From: Elysia chlorotica
Taxonomy: Eukaryota > Mollusca > Gastropoda > Plakobranchidae
NCBI GenBank assembly: GCA_003991915.1
Contig: RQTK01000302.1
Location: forward strand, 150,432-214,431
Reading direction: 5' to 3'
Length of the DNA: 64,000 nt
The translations under genes and the position numbers were made by a program. The notes under the pieces were generated by a model. It saw nothing but the letters and a program-made list of their open reading frames with translations. It searched no databases and was not told where the DNA came from. Positions 1 through 12,300 of the stretch are shown here, in pieces; within the stretch, counting starts at the first letter, position 1, and every line of letters starts with the position of its first letter.

Positions 1-2
1 AC

Positions 3-78
<76 letters not shown>
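1..78 (+). repeat. (ATT)n microsatellite at the window start
   Basis: Almost perfect ATT triplets from base 1 to about 78. The left end is cut by the window. Confidence 0.97.
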
Positions 79-644
79 TATATTTTTATCATTATTAGAC
101 GTTTCTCTTTATGATAATGACCAACATATTTAATTACGCACCTCGTCTTGACAATCGATCATATAATCAGTTCAATCAGTTTGACTTTAAACTGAAGTGC
201 GTTTTCTTCCACTTAATCTAAATATTTTTGGAGGTGGTCCTTTTCGCGGAAATCTAAATTTAGATTGCGAACCTTCACGAACGTGACCGACACATTAATT
301 TTATCTCGTTCCAGTTTCGGAATGAAAGTGTTGTTGTTAGTGAGGGTTTAGACTACGTGCTCTGTATTCAAACATAGTTTACGTTTTTAATTAATTGATA
401 CAGATCTGCAATTCAGTCTGTTTAATAATTACCGTTTACGTCGATTTTCTATTTTAAATTTTATCCGGCCCGACTTTATTGTTTCGGTTTGTGATGAACA
501 GGGATATGACTATCTTGGAACCTGTTAAAGAAGGTAAATTCAGAAGACGTATTTAAGGTGTGTGTGATTTTTTTTCTTTTCCATTTTTTATTTAATAATT
601 GTTTTCCTCCTACACTGTATAAATCTCCTTCATATAACTTTGCT

Positions 645-1130
645 CGTCGTCGTTGTCGTTGTCGTCGTCGTGATCCTCCTCAATACCCTCCTCCTTATGT
701 TCATCCTTACCCCACCCCACCCCCACCCTTTTTGACAGCTTCTTTTTGTTGTTCTTCTTTATCTTTTTGTAGTTTTTGGCATTGATGGCGTTTGAGTGAA
801 TGTGTTGTTATATTTGTGTTTATTGATCTTCCTGTTGTTGTTGTTGTTGTAGTTGTTGTTTTTGTGTTATTGTTGCTATTGTTAGTGTTATTGTTGTTGT
901 TGTGTTTGTTGTTGTTGTTGTTGTTTTGTTTTGGGGGGATTGTAGCTTTTTTTGTGCTGATGGTGCTTGCTGTGGTTGCTTTGCTTTTTGTTAATGATGT
1001 ACCTGTTGTTGTTGTCGTTGTTGTTGTTGTTCTTGTTGTTGTTGTTGTTGTCCTTGTTTTTGTTGATGCTGTTGTTGCTGTTGTTGTTCTTGTCGTTGCT
1101 GTTGCTGTTTGTTGCTGTTGAAGTGGTAGT
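645..1130 (+). repeat. TTG/TCG-rich compound microsatellite
   Basis: Imperfect TTG (with TCG, TTA and CTG) triplets, densest at 832-945 and 1005-1125. Long open frames on both strands here are only triplet-repeat artefacts (poly-Val/Leu, poly-Thr/Asn). Confidence 0.92.
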
Positions 1131-1544
1131 AGGCTGCGAAATTCGAAATTATGCCATAACAACGCAGCATATTAATTTATATTGGTAAATAGTTTTTCTC
1201 CTGCAACATCTCAGATGATTGAGTATAGTTACGAACAAAGGCTGTGTCAATATCTAGTGTACTTTTTTGGTTAAATTCTGTTTTCTATTAAAGCTATTTC
1301 GTGTTGTTGTAGTTGTTACTGACACGTTCAGTGCACTTGCCCTATAATGATACAGGAAGGGGTCATCTTTCTCTGAAGTAAACAACGAATTACGTGATCA
1401 TTTCGATAAAAATGGGAGATAGAGGTGAAACGAAAGACGGGCTTTATTTGCGTAGGCTATTCCATAGGCCTACATTATACAAGTACATACACATTGTCAT
1501 AGGCCTACTCTGTGTCTCTTTTTCTTAACAAAGCCTCGGTGGCA

Positions 1545-1702
1545 ACGATCCCAAGACAGGGTGGGGATACCATTACTCCTGTCTCAGCCGGTCACATTAA
1601 ACTGACATCGACCCAACCAGTAGGGAGCGAAATCGGCAGGGTTCGAATCCGGACCTTTTGCGTCGGAAGCCGATGTTCTACCCCAGGGCCACCGCGTAAC
1701 CT
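1545..1702 (-). mobile_element. tRNA-headed SINE, minus strand
   Basis: Reverse complement of the reference SINE: cctgtctcagccggtcacat, gacccaaccagtagggagcg, then the head as ggttcgaatccggacctttt and gatgttctaccccagggcca. The distal tail is missing. Confidence 0.88.
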
Positions 1703-1810
1703 GCGATCATGCACGGAATAAACCCTCATTGAAACAGCCCGGTAAAGAACAACAGCAACAACAACATTAGTTTTATACTCCCACAACGTCTAGCTTTACG
1801 CTAAAATATG

Positions 1811-1925
1811 CTGCTTGGTGGGTTGGTTGGTTGGTTTCCGAACGTCCACGACAGCAGTTAGGCTATTATGGTGTATGGATCCCAAGACTAGCGTGTGACA
1901 ATTTACCCACTGCCACCAATGCCAG
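1811..1925 (-). mobile_element. SINE tail fragment, minus strand
   Basis: Starts with the inverted tail (tgcttggtgggttggttggt, cgaacgtccacgac), then gcagttaggctattatggtg and atcccaagactagcgtgtga. The head is absent. Confidence 0.75.
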
Positions 1926-2230
1926 CTAGGAAAACAAGACTTCATAAACATTTATTATTTTGGTTGTGTAGGCCTACATCATTCGAAACGATGTCAATGA
2001 GGAAAAGGTAAAAAAGAGATTATTTCGTCGATGTCCTGTAGGAATAATTAAATTCTAAATCTGAATTCCATATGTAGGACTGTAATAGCAATGAAAAAAC
2101 TCACTAACACCAACGTGGATAAATAAAAGGAAGAGCTTAGAAGGCCCAAAACATTATCTGATCACTTAGGTAGGCCTACATCAGGCTCTTTCAGCCTCTT
2201 CAACCTCGCTCGCATCTGTAGGTCTACTTC

Positions 2231-2720
<490 letters not shown>

Positions 2721-3060
2721 CAGACAGATTAATAGTATTATTACTGATCGTCGTAGCTTCTCCGACGTTATCATTATTTGCGTAACAAAAGGTACCGTAA
2801 CGAAAACGTTTCATAAGAAGGTGCGGCTTTGCCGGTAATATTCGGTGTTTTCCAGCTTTTGTGGTTTCTTTTCGTAAACAAAGGTTAGATACTTCCGCTC
2901 CCTGGCCAAACTGGTTGAGTGCAATCAGTGGACTGTCTACACTCTTCAGTATCAGCAATCAGTTCATTCATTGAAATTTTGAAAAAAACTGATTCTACGA
3001 AGTTTTCATTTAACAGTCAAGTACCATTTTCACTAAGTCAATAGCTCTTGTTTTGCCAAC

Positions 3061-3088
3061 ATGGCACGGAAAAACAACTTACGTGCAG
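3061..3088 (+). CDS. SPATS2: SPATS2 coding exon 1 (start)
   Basis: Encodes MARKNNLRA plus one base, then a gtattg donor. The ATG is preceded by gccaac, a purine at -3 on the mRNA, with G at +4. It resembles the MSRKQ start of vertebrate SPATS2. The 5'UTR limit and promoter were not identified. Confidence 0.8.
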
Positions 3089-5784
3089 GTATTGACACTT
3101 TTGCATTAAAAAATTAATCGAGATCTTATCTAATCCTAGAAACTAAGAAACTACCACATCTAATCTAAATCTACATCTAGATCTAGATCTATAGACAGAC
3201 TAGAATCTGGATTCTAGATTTAGAATAAAGTCTAAATCCATCTCTACATCTAGCTAGAATCTAGAATCGAGCTCTAGGGGTAGATCTATATCCAACAATA
3301 TTAAAATAAAAAGGCTTACGACGAGGCGTAAGCTGCATCATTTTTGTGCATTCCTACAGACCTGACCGTTCTAGTTCTAGTGTAGAAACATACATTGAGT
3401 TTTGCAAAGTAAACAACAATACTGCCTTTTGGAATTTGAGTGCAGACCATTTGAAATTTATATAACAAAATAAGAGAAACATGAAGAGCATAGATTAGAT
3501 CTAGATCTAGACCTTAAATCTGAAACCAAAGTAATCTTTACAGTGTGGCTGAGTCAAATTTATCTAGACCTTCTTCACTAAATCAAAGACAATCAAAGAC
3601 AATCAGTCAGAACTAGGCTTGCAATAGCAATAGTATAGGTGTAGGTTTACGTCACAGTTGCCTAAGTCCCACTGATTGGATCATAGTGTGTGTGTGTTTG
3701 AAAATTTTTGGTTCGGTAAACTTGGTGAGATTAGCACCTCGGAACCTTTCAGTTTCACCATCAAGCTTAATTTGTTCAATCAATCACTTGCCGCAGAACA
3801 CATGTTATTGAAATCTTTTTAAAGTGTTTGTGTTTCTTGGGATATTTCCTTTAAAAATATCTACTTTCTCATAAATCAACATTAAACTTCTGGGTTGCTG
3901 GATGTCAATAAAATAGCAAGACATTGAAAACAAGGAATTTGTTGGAAAGTTGCCCATTTTTTTATTTGCAGTTGGTTATTTTTCCCGACCCATTGTTTAA
4001 TGATGATTTTTTGTTATGATTACGTGTCCTATTTTTTGTTTCACCAGAAGCAACATCCAGTGCTATTCATTTTGACTCCAGTACAAAAGCAGTCATGGCT
4101 GAGGCCACACATGAAAACATCAAGGAGAAGGTCAGTAATGGTGAATGATTCTGTGCAATATTAAACTTTTTACAACACATGTTTTAAAGCTTATTTCTTG
4201 AATCAATGAATGCACACTATTTGGGTGAATTTTTAAAAATATCTAAAAGCTTTGATTTTAATTATTGCCAGAAGAAGGTGGGAAGATCAATACAGAGATG
4301 CAGCAGTTAGCAAAATAACATGCTCACAACATGTGTGATTTGAAAAGGTTATTAAATCACTTCAAGTTGTTGCAACTGATTATGCAGCATTTAGAGGTGA
4401 TCTATAGATAGTTTTTGTAGATTTTGTATGAGTTTCACCGTAGTAACATGGATGTGTGTTAACCCACCATCGCTCTTGTGTGTGTATGTGTTGGGATTTT
4501 TTATAGTATTAGTCGCATCATTCATCAGTGTAAGTTATCCTGATGTATATGAATATGCAGATTTTTCTAATTGGCTGCACAGCAGCTGCTTATCATCTGG
4601 GCAAATTCAGCCTTTTGTTGGAGATATCTATGAAAATATGGTGCCACGTCTTCAGTTTTCACAAAATTCAGTCATGACTCTAAACTACTGTCTGTTGCAA
4701 CCACACCATATCCTGCAAGTGTAGTATTCTTGTTTTGTTTTGTTATTAAAGTCAGGCTCCAAACAAGACAATTGACACGGGGGTCAATGTGGACAAATTA
4801 TTTGATTGAAAAAATAATTGACAATATCTGTTTGTTAAAAACTGAAGTTTTGCCCTATCATATCAGCAATAAATGTCTTTGTTTGCAACAAGACAAATGT
4901 AAACGAAACAGTTTAGCTGTAAAATTAATTGGTTTGAATGATGATTCTAGGTCTCGTCCTAGAAACATCTCATGAAGAATCAAAATCATCTCATGGTTGC
5001 TTACCTTCTAAGAAGGTTTCAGAAGGCGAACTGGAGACAGTGGCAAACTATTGGCCTCCTGAATCCTTGGTTCAAAACGTATAATCGACACAAATTTATT
5101 TATTTTGTTATCTTAACCAGCGACAGATATATATGCAATCATAACATACTGTTTTAAAAAACTTTCTTTAAGTTTTTTTTCTTACAAATTTGGGTTGTAA
5201 CTAATTCTTACTCTTTATGTAGAACAATGGATATTAACAAAAATATATAGTGTATTGACTAATTCATTGCATCATAGTAAAATGATACTTATAAATAATG
5301 ATAACAGTTGTAAAACTTGCAATATTTATGATAATTATGTTAATAATAAGAAAAAAATAATGAACATAAATGATGATAATAATAAGAATAATAATAGTGA
5401 TAATGATAGTGGAAAGTTCTCTACTTTTGCAATGTTTCTCCTAGTTCTTTTAAAGGTGTGTACCCACTGATCTTTAAGTAAATAAACTGTGTACTGTGTC
5501 AACATTGAAACATTCGCCCTCAGGTTAGAAGGCTATGTGTCTCTGTTTTCTCATGCAGTTTTGATTAGAAAAATCAATGCAGGGATATTGATCTAGACTA
5601 GAGTTTCATGCAGTCAGTATTTGCATATCTCAGGCACGGTTGGGATTGATTTAACTGTTTTGAAAATGTTATGGTGTCAACAGCCAGAGAAATGTTTCCT
5701 ACAAGTTTTCATTTTCATTTTCCTCAAATATCATTTTTACTCTCCTCTCTTTATTTCTCTCCTGATCTCTGTCTGTCCCTCTCC

Positions 5785-5835
<51 letters not shown>

Positions 5836-8800
5836 TTCCTCCTTCTACTTTTATTTCTATCTCTAATTATGTCTAATAGACGGGAAGGAGATCAGTCTAG
5901 GCTGATTGCTCATAGATTGTTTAAATCCTCCATTTCCTGTGCATCATTATCCCTTGTTCTTCTATTATCCTGTCATTGTAACCACTGTGCAAATGCTGAA
6001 ATCCATATAAATATGATTACATTGTATTATCTTTACCTAAAGGTCATTGGGTTGTTGATATAGAAGTATCTTGTGCAACACTGCTCTCAATATTCTTTTG
6101 ACTGAAATTATCCAAATTTTTTTTATAGGTCAAAATCAATTGGCTGTGTTACAAGTTTATGCTTTCAAAAGATCAATTCAATATTGCAGCGTCAGTAACC
6201 CATAATAGTTTTTATAGAGCTCCTTTGATCAATGCAGTCAGATGATTTCAGCAGATTGGTTTGTAAGGCATACTGCAGTATTTGGGTCTATGTCATGGGA
6301 TTTTAATTTAGTTTTGGACAGCACAGATCAGAACGTACTACTAACATTTTTAGGATTCAATTTTATTCTTTCAGTTGTATAATTACAGGACTTAATATTT
6401 AAAAAAAAAAATGTGGTGAGCATTGTCTAGCAGAACTGAGAAGTGACTATAATGAGAGATCTTTGGATTTTGATCAATCAATAGGTGGCGCTTCTTTACA
6501 TTCTATAAATAATTAATATTGACAAACCTATCTGTGATCTTTCCACTTGCAACTTTTGTCTGAGATATATGGCTTGGTTGCTGACATCAGATTTTGAGAC
6601 ACCAAACCCATGATCAGTTTATGTTATCTTGAATCTGCAGGTTCTTGCTGTGCGGGAGGTGGTCCCAGGGAAAAGCAACAATGAAGTCATCCTTGTGTTG
6701 CAGTACTACGACTACTGCGTGGAGAGGACCATACAAGCTTACTTAGAAGGTGGGCTTCTCGTCTGCTTCCTGTCTAGTGAAGCTACGCAGAAAGTTGGCT
6801 GGTTTTCTGACTCTTGTTTTCTATTCCCTGTTTAAAAGTGATCATATTTGATATAGTGCAATATCGAGTGTGTGGACTATATTGCTAGAAAATATTAAGT
6901 AATAGCATAAAAGATAAGGCTGCCTGAATACCTTAGTAAAACATACTCATACATGCTTTTTTCTGTTATTTATCTATCTCATTTAGTTTTTTTAAAGCTA
7001 TTTTAAATTAATAATATTGACATGCGCTCATATAATTTTATTTGAGGCAACCAGGGTGAATCAGGCACAAGTCCCTAACTTAAGTTTTGAGTTGGAGCCC
7101 TCTAAACATTTAAATATACTGTATATTGATCTTTTCCATGTTCAAATTAGTTTGAATATGACTGGGTGTAGACATGATAGAGTTAAAATTCTTTAAACCT
7201 TTAAAAGTGCGTTTGATGCCCTTTAATACACTATCAATAACCTCAACAGTCAAATTACTGACTTGTGCCTGATGCACTTTGGTTGTCTCACCTATTTAGC
7301 CATTATAATGTCCGTTTAAAATCTTAATGTAACACTCTAGCTTTTCTTGATACGAATAGAGTGGTCCAATATAGATAACTTATCTAAGATTGTATGGGTT
7401 ACTAAAAGAAAGAGTAAGAACTAAGATTTAAGCATGTCACAGGCTAATGCAAGCATGCCACATTAAAAAAAAACAGTTCTGTGTCATCCGAGAACTGGGA
7501 TGTAAACGTAGTAAAATTAAGGGCTTATGCAAGACGTGTATATAAAAAAAAAACAGCCCTGTGTCATCCGAGAACTAAGATTTAAATGTATCCAGTGTTA
7601 ATGCAAGGCTTGGTGATTTATATTAGATGTGTGATTACACCAAGACTTTTGTAACTTTTTTGGGGGGAACAGGGGGGTGATTTTAAGCAGAAAGGAGGGG
7701 TAATTGCATATATCTTAAAATGGAAAGTTTTTAAAGATCCAAAACATAATATTTTATGCGTTTTCTTTTTTTTTTTCTTATCAACAATTTAGATGGAGCA
7801 AAAGAAGCTTTACAAGAATGGAATTTCACAGGAACAAAAGTATGTTTTTATTGTTTATCAAGTTGTCTATTTATATTTTTTTTTTCATTAGCTAATTTTG
7901 TAATCTATATTTGTTCAGTTTTAGAATTTAATTTATCCAGTTTGTATTATATAATGAACATTTCGTACCTTTTGTTTTTTTTACCTGAAATTCGGTGAAC
8001 GTTGTTAATTTTTTTTTTTATGAGGTTTAGTTCACATTACTATATTTTCTTTGAATTATTCTTGAAGATGAAAAGAAAAAGGAAGGCTTGTATGCCTATT
8101 AATGTAAGATGAAATTAATAAATGTCAAAGTAAGCATAGAAATAGCTGCCTAATGGTCACCAAATGTCATATTTATTATAAATTAGTACAATGTGAAGGC
8201 GATTAATAATTTGTAATGCTCAAAAGTATAAAGATTGTTTTAGCATAAAAGACAGAGCTGCGTGAAAACCTGTCAACGCTGAGCAGGGCTGCTGCAATAT
8301 GTATGGTGCATAATAAATTAATTATTATATCTTAACTCTTGGCCTTTTAAAATTTAAATTGTTTGAGGAAAAGTTGAGTGATCAAGAATTTGCTTGAATA
8401 TTTTTTTTAGTAATTGGTAGATAAAAAATCAACTTTGTTCTTTTGTTCTTAGAAATTTTACTCTTTGCAACTGGAAATTAGTTTGATGCATGTAACCATG
8501 CTAACATGTTGGTCACAGATATACCAAAATAGCACTGATCCACCATAAGAATCTTTGAACAATTCCCCACCTATCTGTTCTTTAACAAAAAAAAAGACTG
8601 GCTGGGACAAATTTTTTATATGAATTTTTTAAAGTCACCTGCACTTAAAAATATTCAACATTTTCTTTTGTTTTTGTAGATTTTACTGATTTTAGAAAGA
8701 CAGTTGTTTTAGCAACGTTTCATGCTTTGAATTCAGCTTGAAGCAAGATTGTTAGCCTTCTGTTCTTTGCCCTCATGTACCCCGACAGCCTAAGAAACGC

Positions 8801-9247
8801 AAGAACAAGAAGAAGCCTGCTAGTGCCGGTGTCAACGGAGAAAAGTCTGAAGCTGCGCCTTCCTCTTCAACATCAGCGCCTGCAGTGGACGGCACAAAGC
8901 AAGACGGCCTCTTGAATGGGGACGCTGGCGGTCTTCCCAATGGGGACTTGCCACACGGTAAAAAGATCTTACACCCTGTGGAGTAGTTTTAGAGGTTGTT
9001 TTAATTGCCTCATTTTATTCAGGACAATAGGTGTTTCATTTAAAAAAATAATTAAAATAAAACAAACATAATCAACACCCACACATCACATAATTATAAT
9101 TTAGAGGCAGAAAAAAGTCAATCTTAGGGACAAAGATATGTCAATCAAACAACACAATGAAGAGTCCAAATTACGTTTTTTTAATATTATTTTGTTCTCA
9201 TGTATCAACCTACACCCCCCTCTCTCTGTCCCTCTTCCTAGCTCACC

Positions 9248-9342
<95 letters not shown>

Positions 9343-12300
9343 GTCTCTCTTTGTCTCGCTCTGACTGGAAAGAAATTAATAGTTTATTTTTTTATTTCAT
9401 CCAAGGAATCAAACATATTATGAAAAGAAAAAAAAAACAATGCCATGCTGTAGACCAATGTATCTTACACAAGCTCTAGTTCTAATGTAATATGAGAGCT
9501 ATGTTCGGGAACTAGACAAATCAATGTTTTATTTTTTAGTATATATTTATTCTCACCTGTGCCATCTTTATGTAGATACTCTGGTTTAGATCTATCTAGT
9601 TGAGGACTGGTTAGTAATGCCAAGAAATGAAATGTGTGCTGGCTGTAGGCCTAGATCTACACAGTGAACTCTTCACTGAACAGCATGAGCTGAGACAGTG
9701 AGAGCCATCTTACATCCTAGTTTTATGTTCATGAGCTCTATATCTAGTAGGCTGCAAACGCCTCAGCTTAAAAAAAAAAGTAAAAGGACTTCATTGAAAG
9801 CTTGGGAATTATTTTTATCTTTTTTTTCTTTTAAGGACATATCATTCTGTCTAACTGGCTTTGCTATGGTTGGAGATACAAGTCTGGTCTAGGTCTAGAT
9901 TAGATCTACACCTGAGGCCTCTTCTAGGACTTGATTTATTAATATCGAGTATATAACTAAATGAAGTCATTTCAGGGCTGATATCAACAGTAAATTCCTA
10001 GTCCAGCTCTGTACCACTAAGGGGAGCGCGGTGGTCTAGGGGTAGAACATTGGCATCCGACGCAAAAGGTCCTGAGTTCGAATCCTGGCTGGTGTGTTCC
10101 CTACTGGTTGGGTCGGTGTCAGTATAATGTGACCGTCTGAGACAGGTGTCATGGTATCCCCTCCCTGTTTCGTGTGTGGCAGCACATAAAAGTGTCAGAC
10201 TTCCGTCTTGGGGCACGTCCACAATATAGTATATATAGTGCTGCAGTTGGACGTTAAACCAATCCAACCAACCTGTACCACTAGAAATATCCGCAATCAT
10301 CAGACAAATATGAAGAAACAGGGCTTGGTTCAATCCAAAAAAGAGAAAGAAAGCTAGATCTGGTCTAGAACAAGCGTGTTGCAAGACTGAACCTTTATGC
10401 TTGCAAGAGCTGTCTCTGTGGGAAATCCTGTGGTGCTCTGGGTCAGGAATAAAACAGTTATATTCAGAATGATTACTAAGGTTCTGTTTTTAGCCGATCT
10501 GTCAAGTTCAACCCAAAATAGAACACGCTGCTGGAGGGAAACCTTCAGGCTGTATATGGCCGGTTTGAACCCTGGCCATCTGTGTTCTGGGCGGTCGTAT
10601 TTGGGAGAGTTATACAAAAGTTGGAAATCTTTTGGTCGTGTTACACGGGAAAGGGCTAACCCGTTCAATTTTTGAAATTTCATTATTATCAAAGGCCTAT
10701 AAGGGCATTGGTTAAAATTTTGTTTATTTGAGCCATTAAGACTCCAAGACTTAAGCAAATACGAATCTTAATTTTGTATATATTACAAATTACATGATAA
10801 AACAATCACCAACTTGAGAACAATTATATCTGCACATTTTTATCACCCTTGCATTATGAATTGATCCTTGAAACTGTGTGTAGTGTTTCATGAGTTGTGA
10901 TCTAGCCGTAAAGTTTCTAATCTCTATATTGCCATTGAGCTACAGATATGGCAAACCAAAATGCAAACAATATACCGTAAAGGTGAAAAAAGGATCTACC
11001 TAAAAAACTTTCAGATTAATAGGTTTTACGTTATTTTATTAGAAACTATATTGTAAAATATAAGACAGAAATAAGGAAATAAAAATCTTTACTGATTATC
11101 TCAAAAGTAGCAAAAATGACTCATGTCTAATTCTAGCCCATACTATGATGTTTTATGTTGTTTTTTTTTCTTTTCAGATGCATGCAAGACAGATCAAGCG
11201 TCTACTTCTGCTGCGTCAGAACCACAGTCAAACAATGAACGCAAAACATCAGGACAAGCTGCACCAATGCCACAGCGACAGTCACACAACAGATCAAGGG
11301 GAAGTGCAGGTATGTCATCACATCGTGATTTTGTTTGTTTAATAACCACGGGTGTTGGTGAGCAGGTTATGGAAGGACTCGTAACACTAACGTATGACAC
11401 CTAATGTGGTGCCACACAGAAAGAGCAGGGATTTTAAGACTTCTGTGTAGGCTGGTCATATTATATATTCCTACAACAAACCAACTCAGTAGAGAGATAG
11501 TTGCCCTGGTCAAGATTTGAATCTGGGACTCAACCTCGCAATAAGAATTCATGCTCTTTACTGACTAAGCCACTTCTAAGACTTACCGTCAACCCTTGCC
11601 AAATATGTATTCTGCACGGCAAAACATAACTGATCTTGCTGTTTGAAAAATGTGTTATGCCCATCAAGTAAACTTTTTGTTGTCCTAAACCCTGGAAACT
11701 TCATTTTAGGAAACATACTTGCTAAATTGTGGAAACAGAACATCTGAATCATATATCAGAGATGCCATTTTTACGTCAGAAATCAGGTATTTTTCAGTCA
11801 GCGGATTTTTTCCAGTTTTCAGGCTCAGCAAGGCTGGGGCTTCGGCCTTTCACTACAGTATTAAACTTCTGGTTCTCGACCATTAACACTCAAGCTCACA
11901 AATCCCGTCTCGGTGAACGTCCGGCTTGTCACCTTAGCCTATTTTTACTGAAAGTTACATGTTTCCAATTTATCCAAACTTTGACCCCAATGGACTGTTT
12001 TAATACATTTGAGGAGCTCTCTTCTTTTTAAAAATGAATATTTACTGAATGTAATTTTTTTTTTTTTTTTGCCTGTATGTAGTTCTTTAATTATGTCTTC
12101 ATATCTATGTACTGAATGTGAATGTTGTAATTTTTTTCTGTGTGGTTTTCCGCATTTGAAGGCCAGCACCGACTCCAGCTGCAGCACAACTCGACCCATC
12201 ACGATGCAAGGGAGAGAACTGTCAGCGAGGTTAGCACTGGCTCTGGAGTTGCAGATGGGGCGTCCAAGAGGCCTTTCCATGGTATGCTTAAGGGGGACAG

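Noticed and set aside
707..1162. Open frames on both strands in the TTG-rich tract (poly-Thr/Asn, poly-Val/Leu).
   Set aside because: Triplet-repeat artefacts; frames are open on both strands for the same reason and show no domain.
10020..10095. A tRNA gene.
   Set aside because: A- and B-box-like words exist, but the arms do not pair as a full cloverleaf and the text continues into the SINE body and tail with a target-site duplication.
9998..10758. 128-aa and 134-aa minus-strand frames around 10 kb.
   Set aside because: The first lies mostly in the SINE at 10020 read backwards; the second has no recognisable features.
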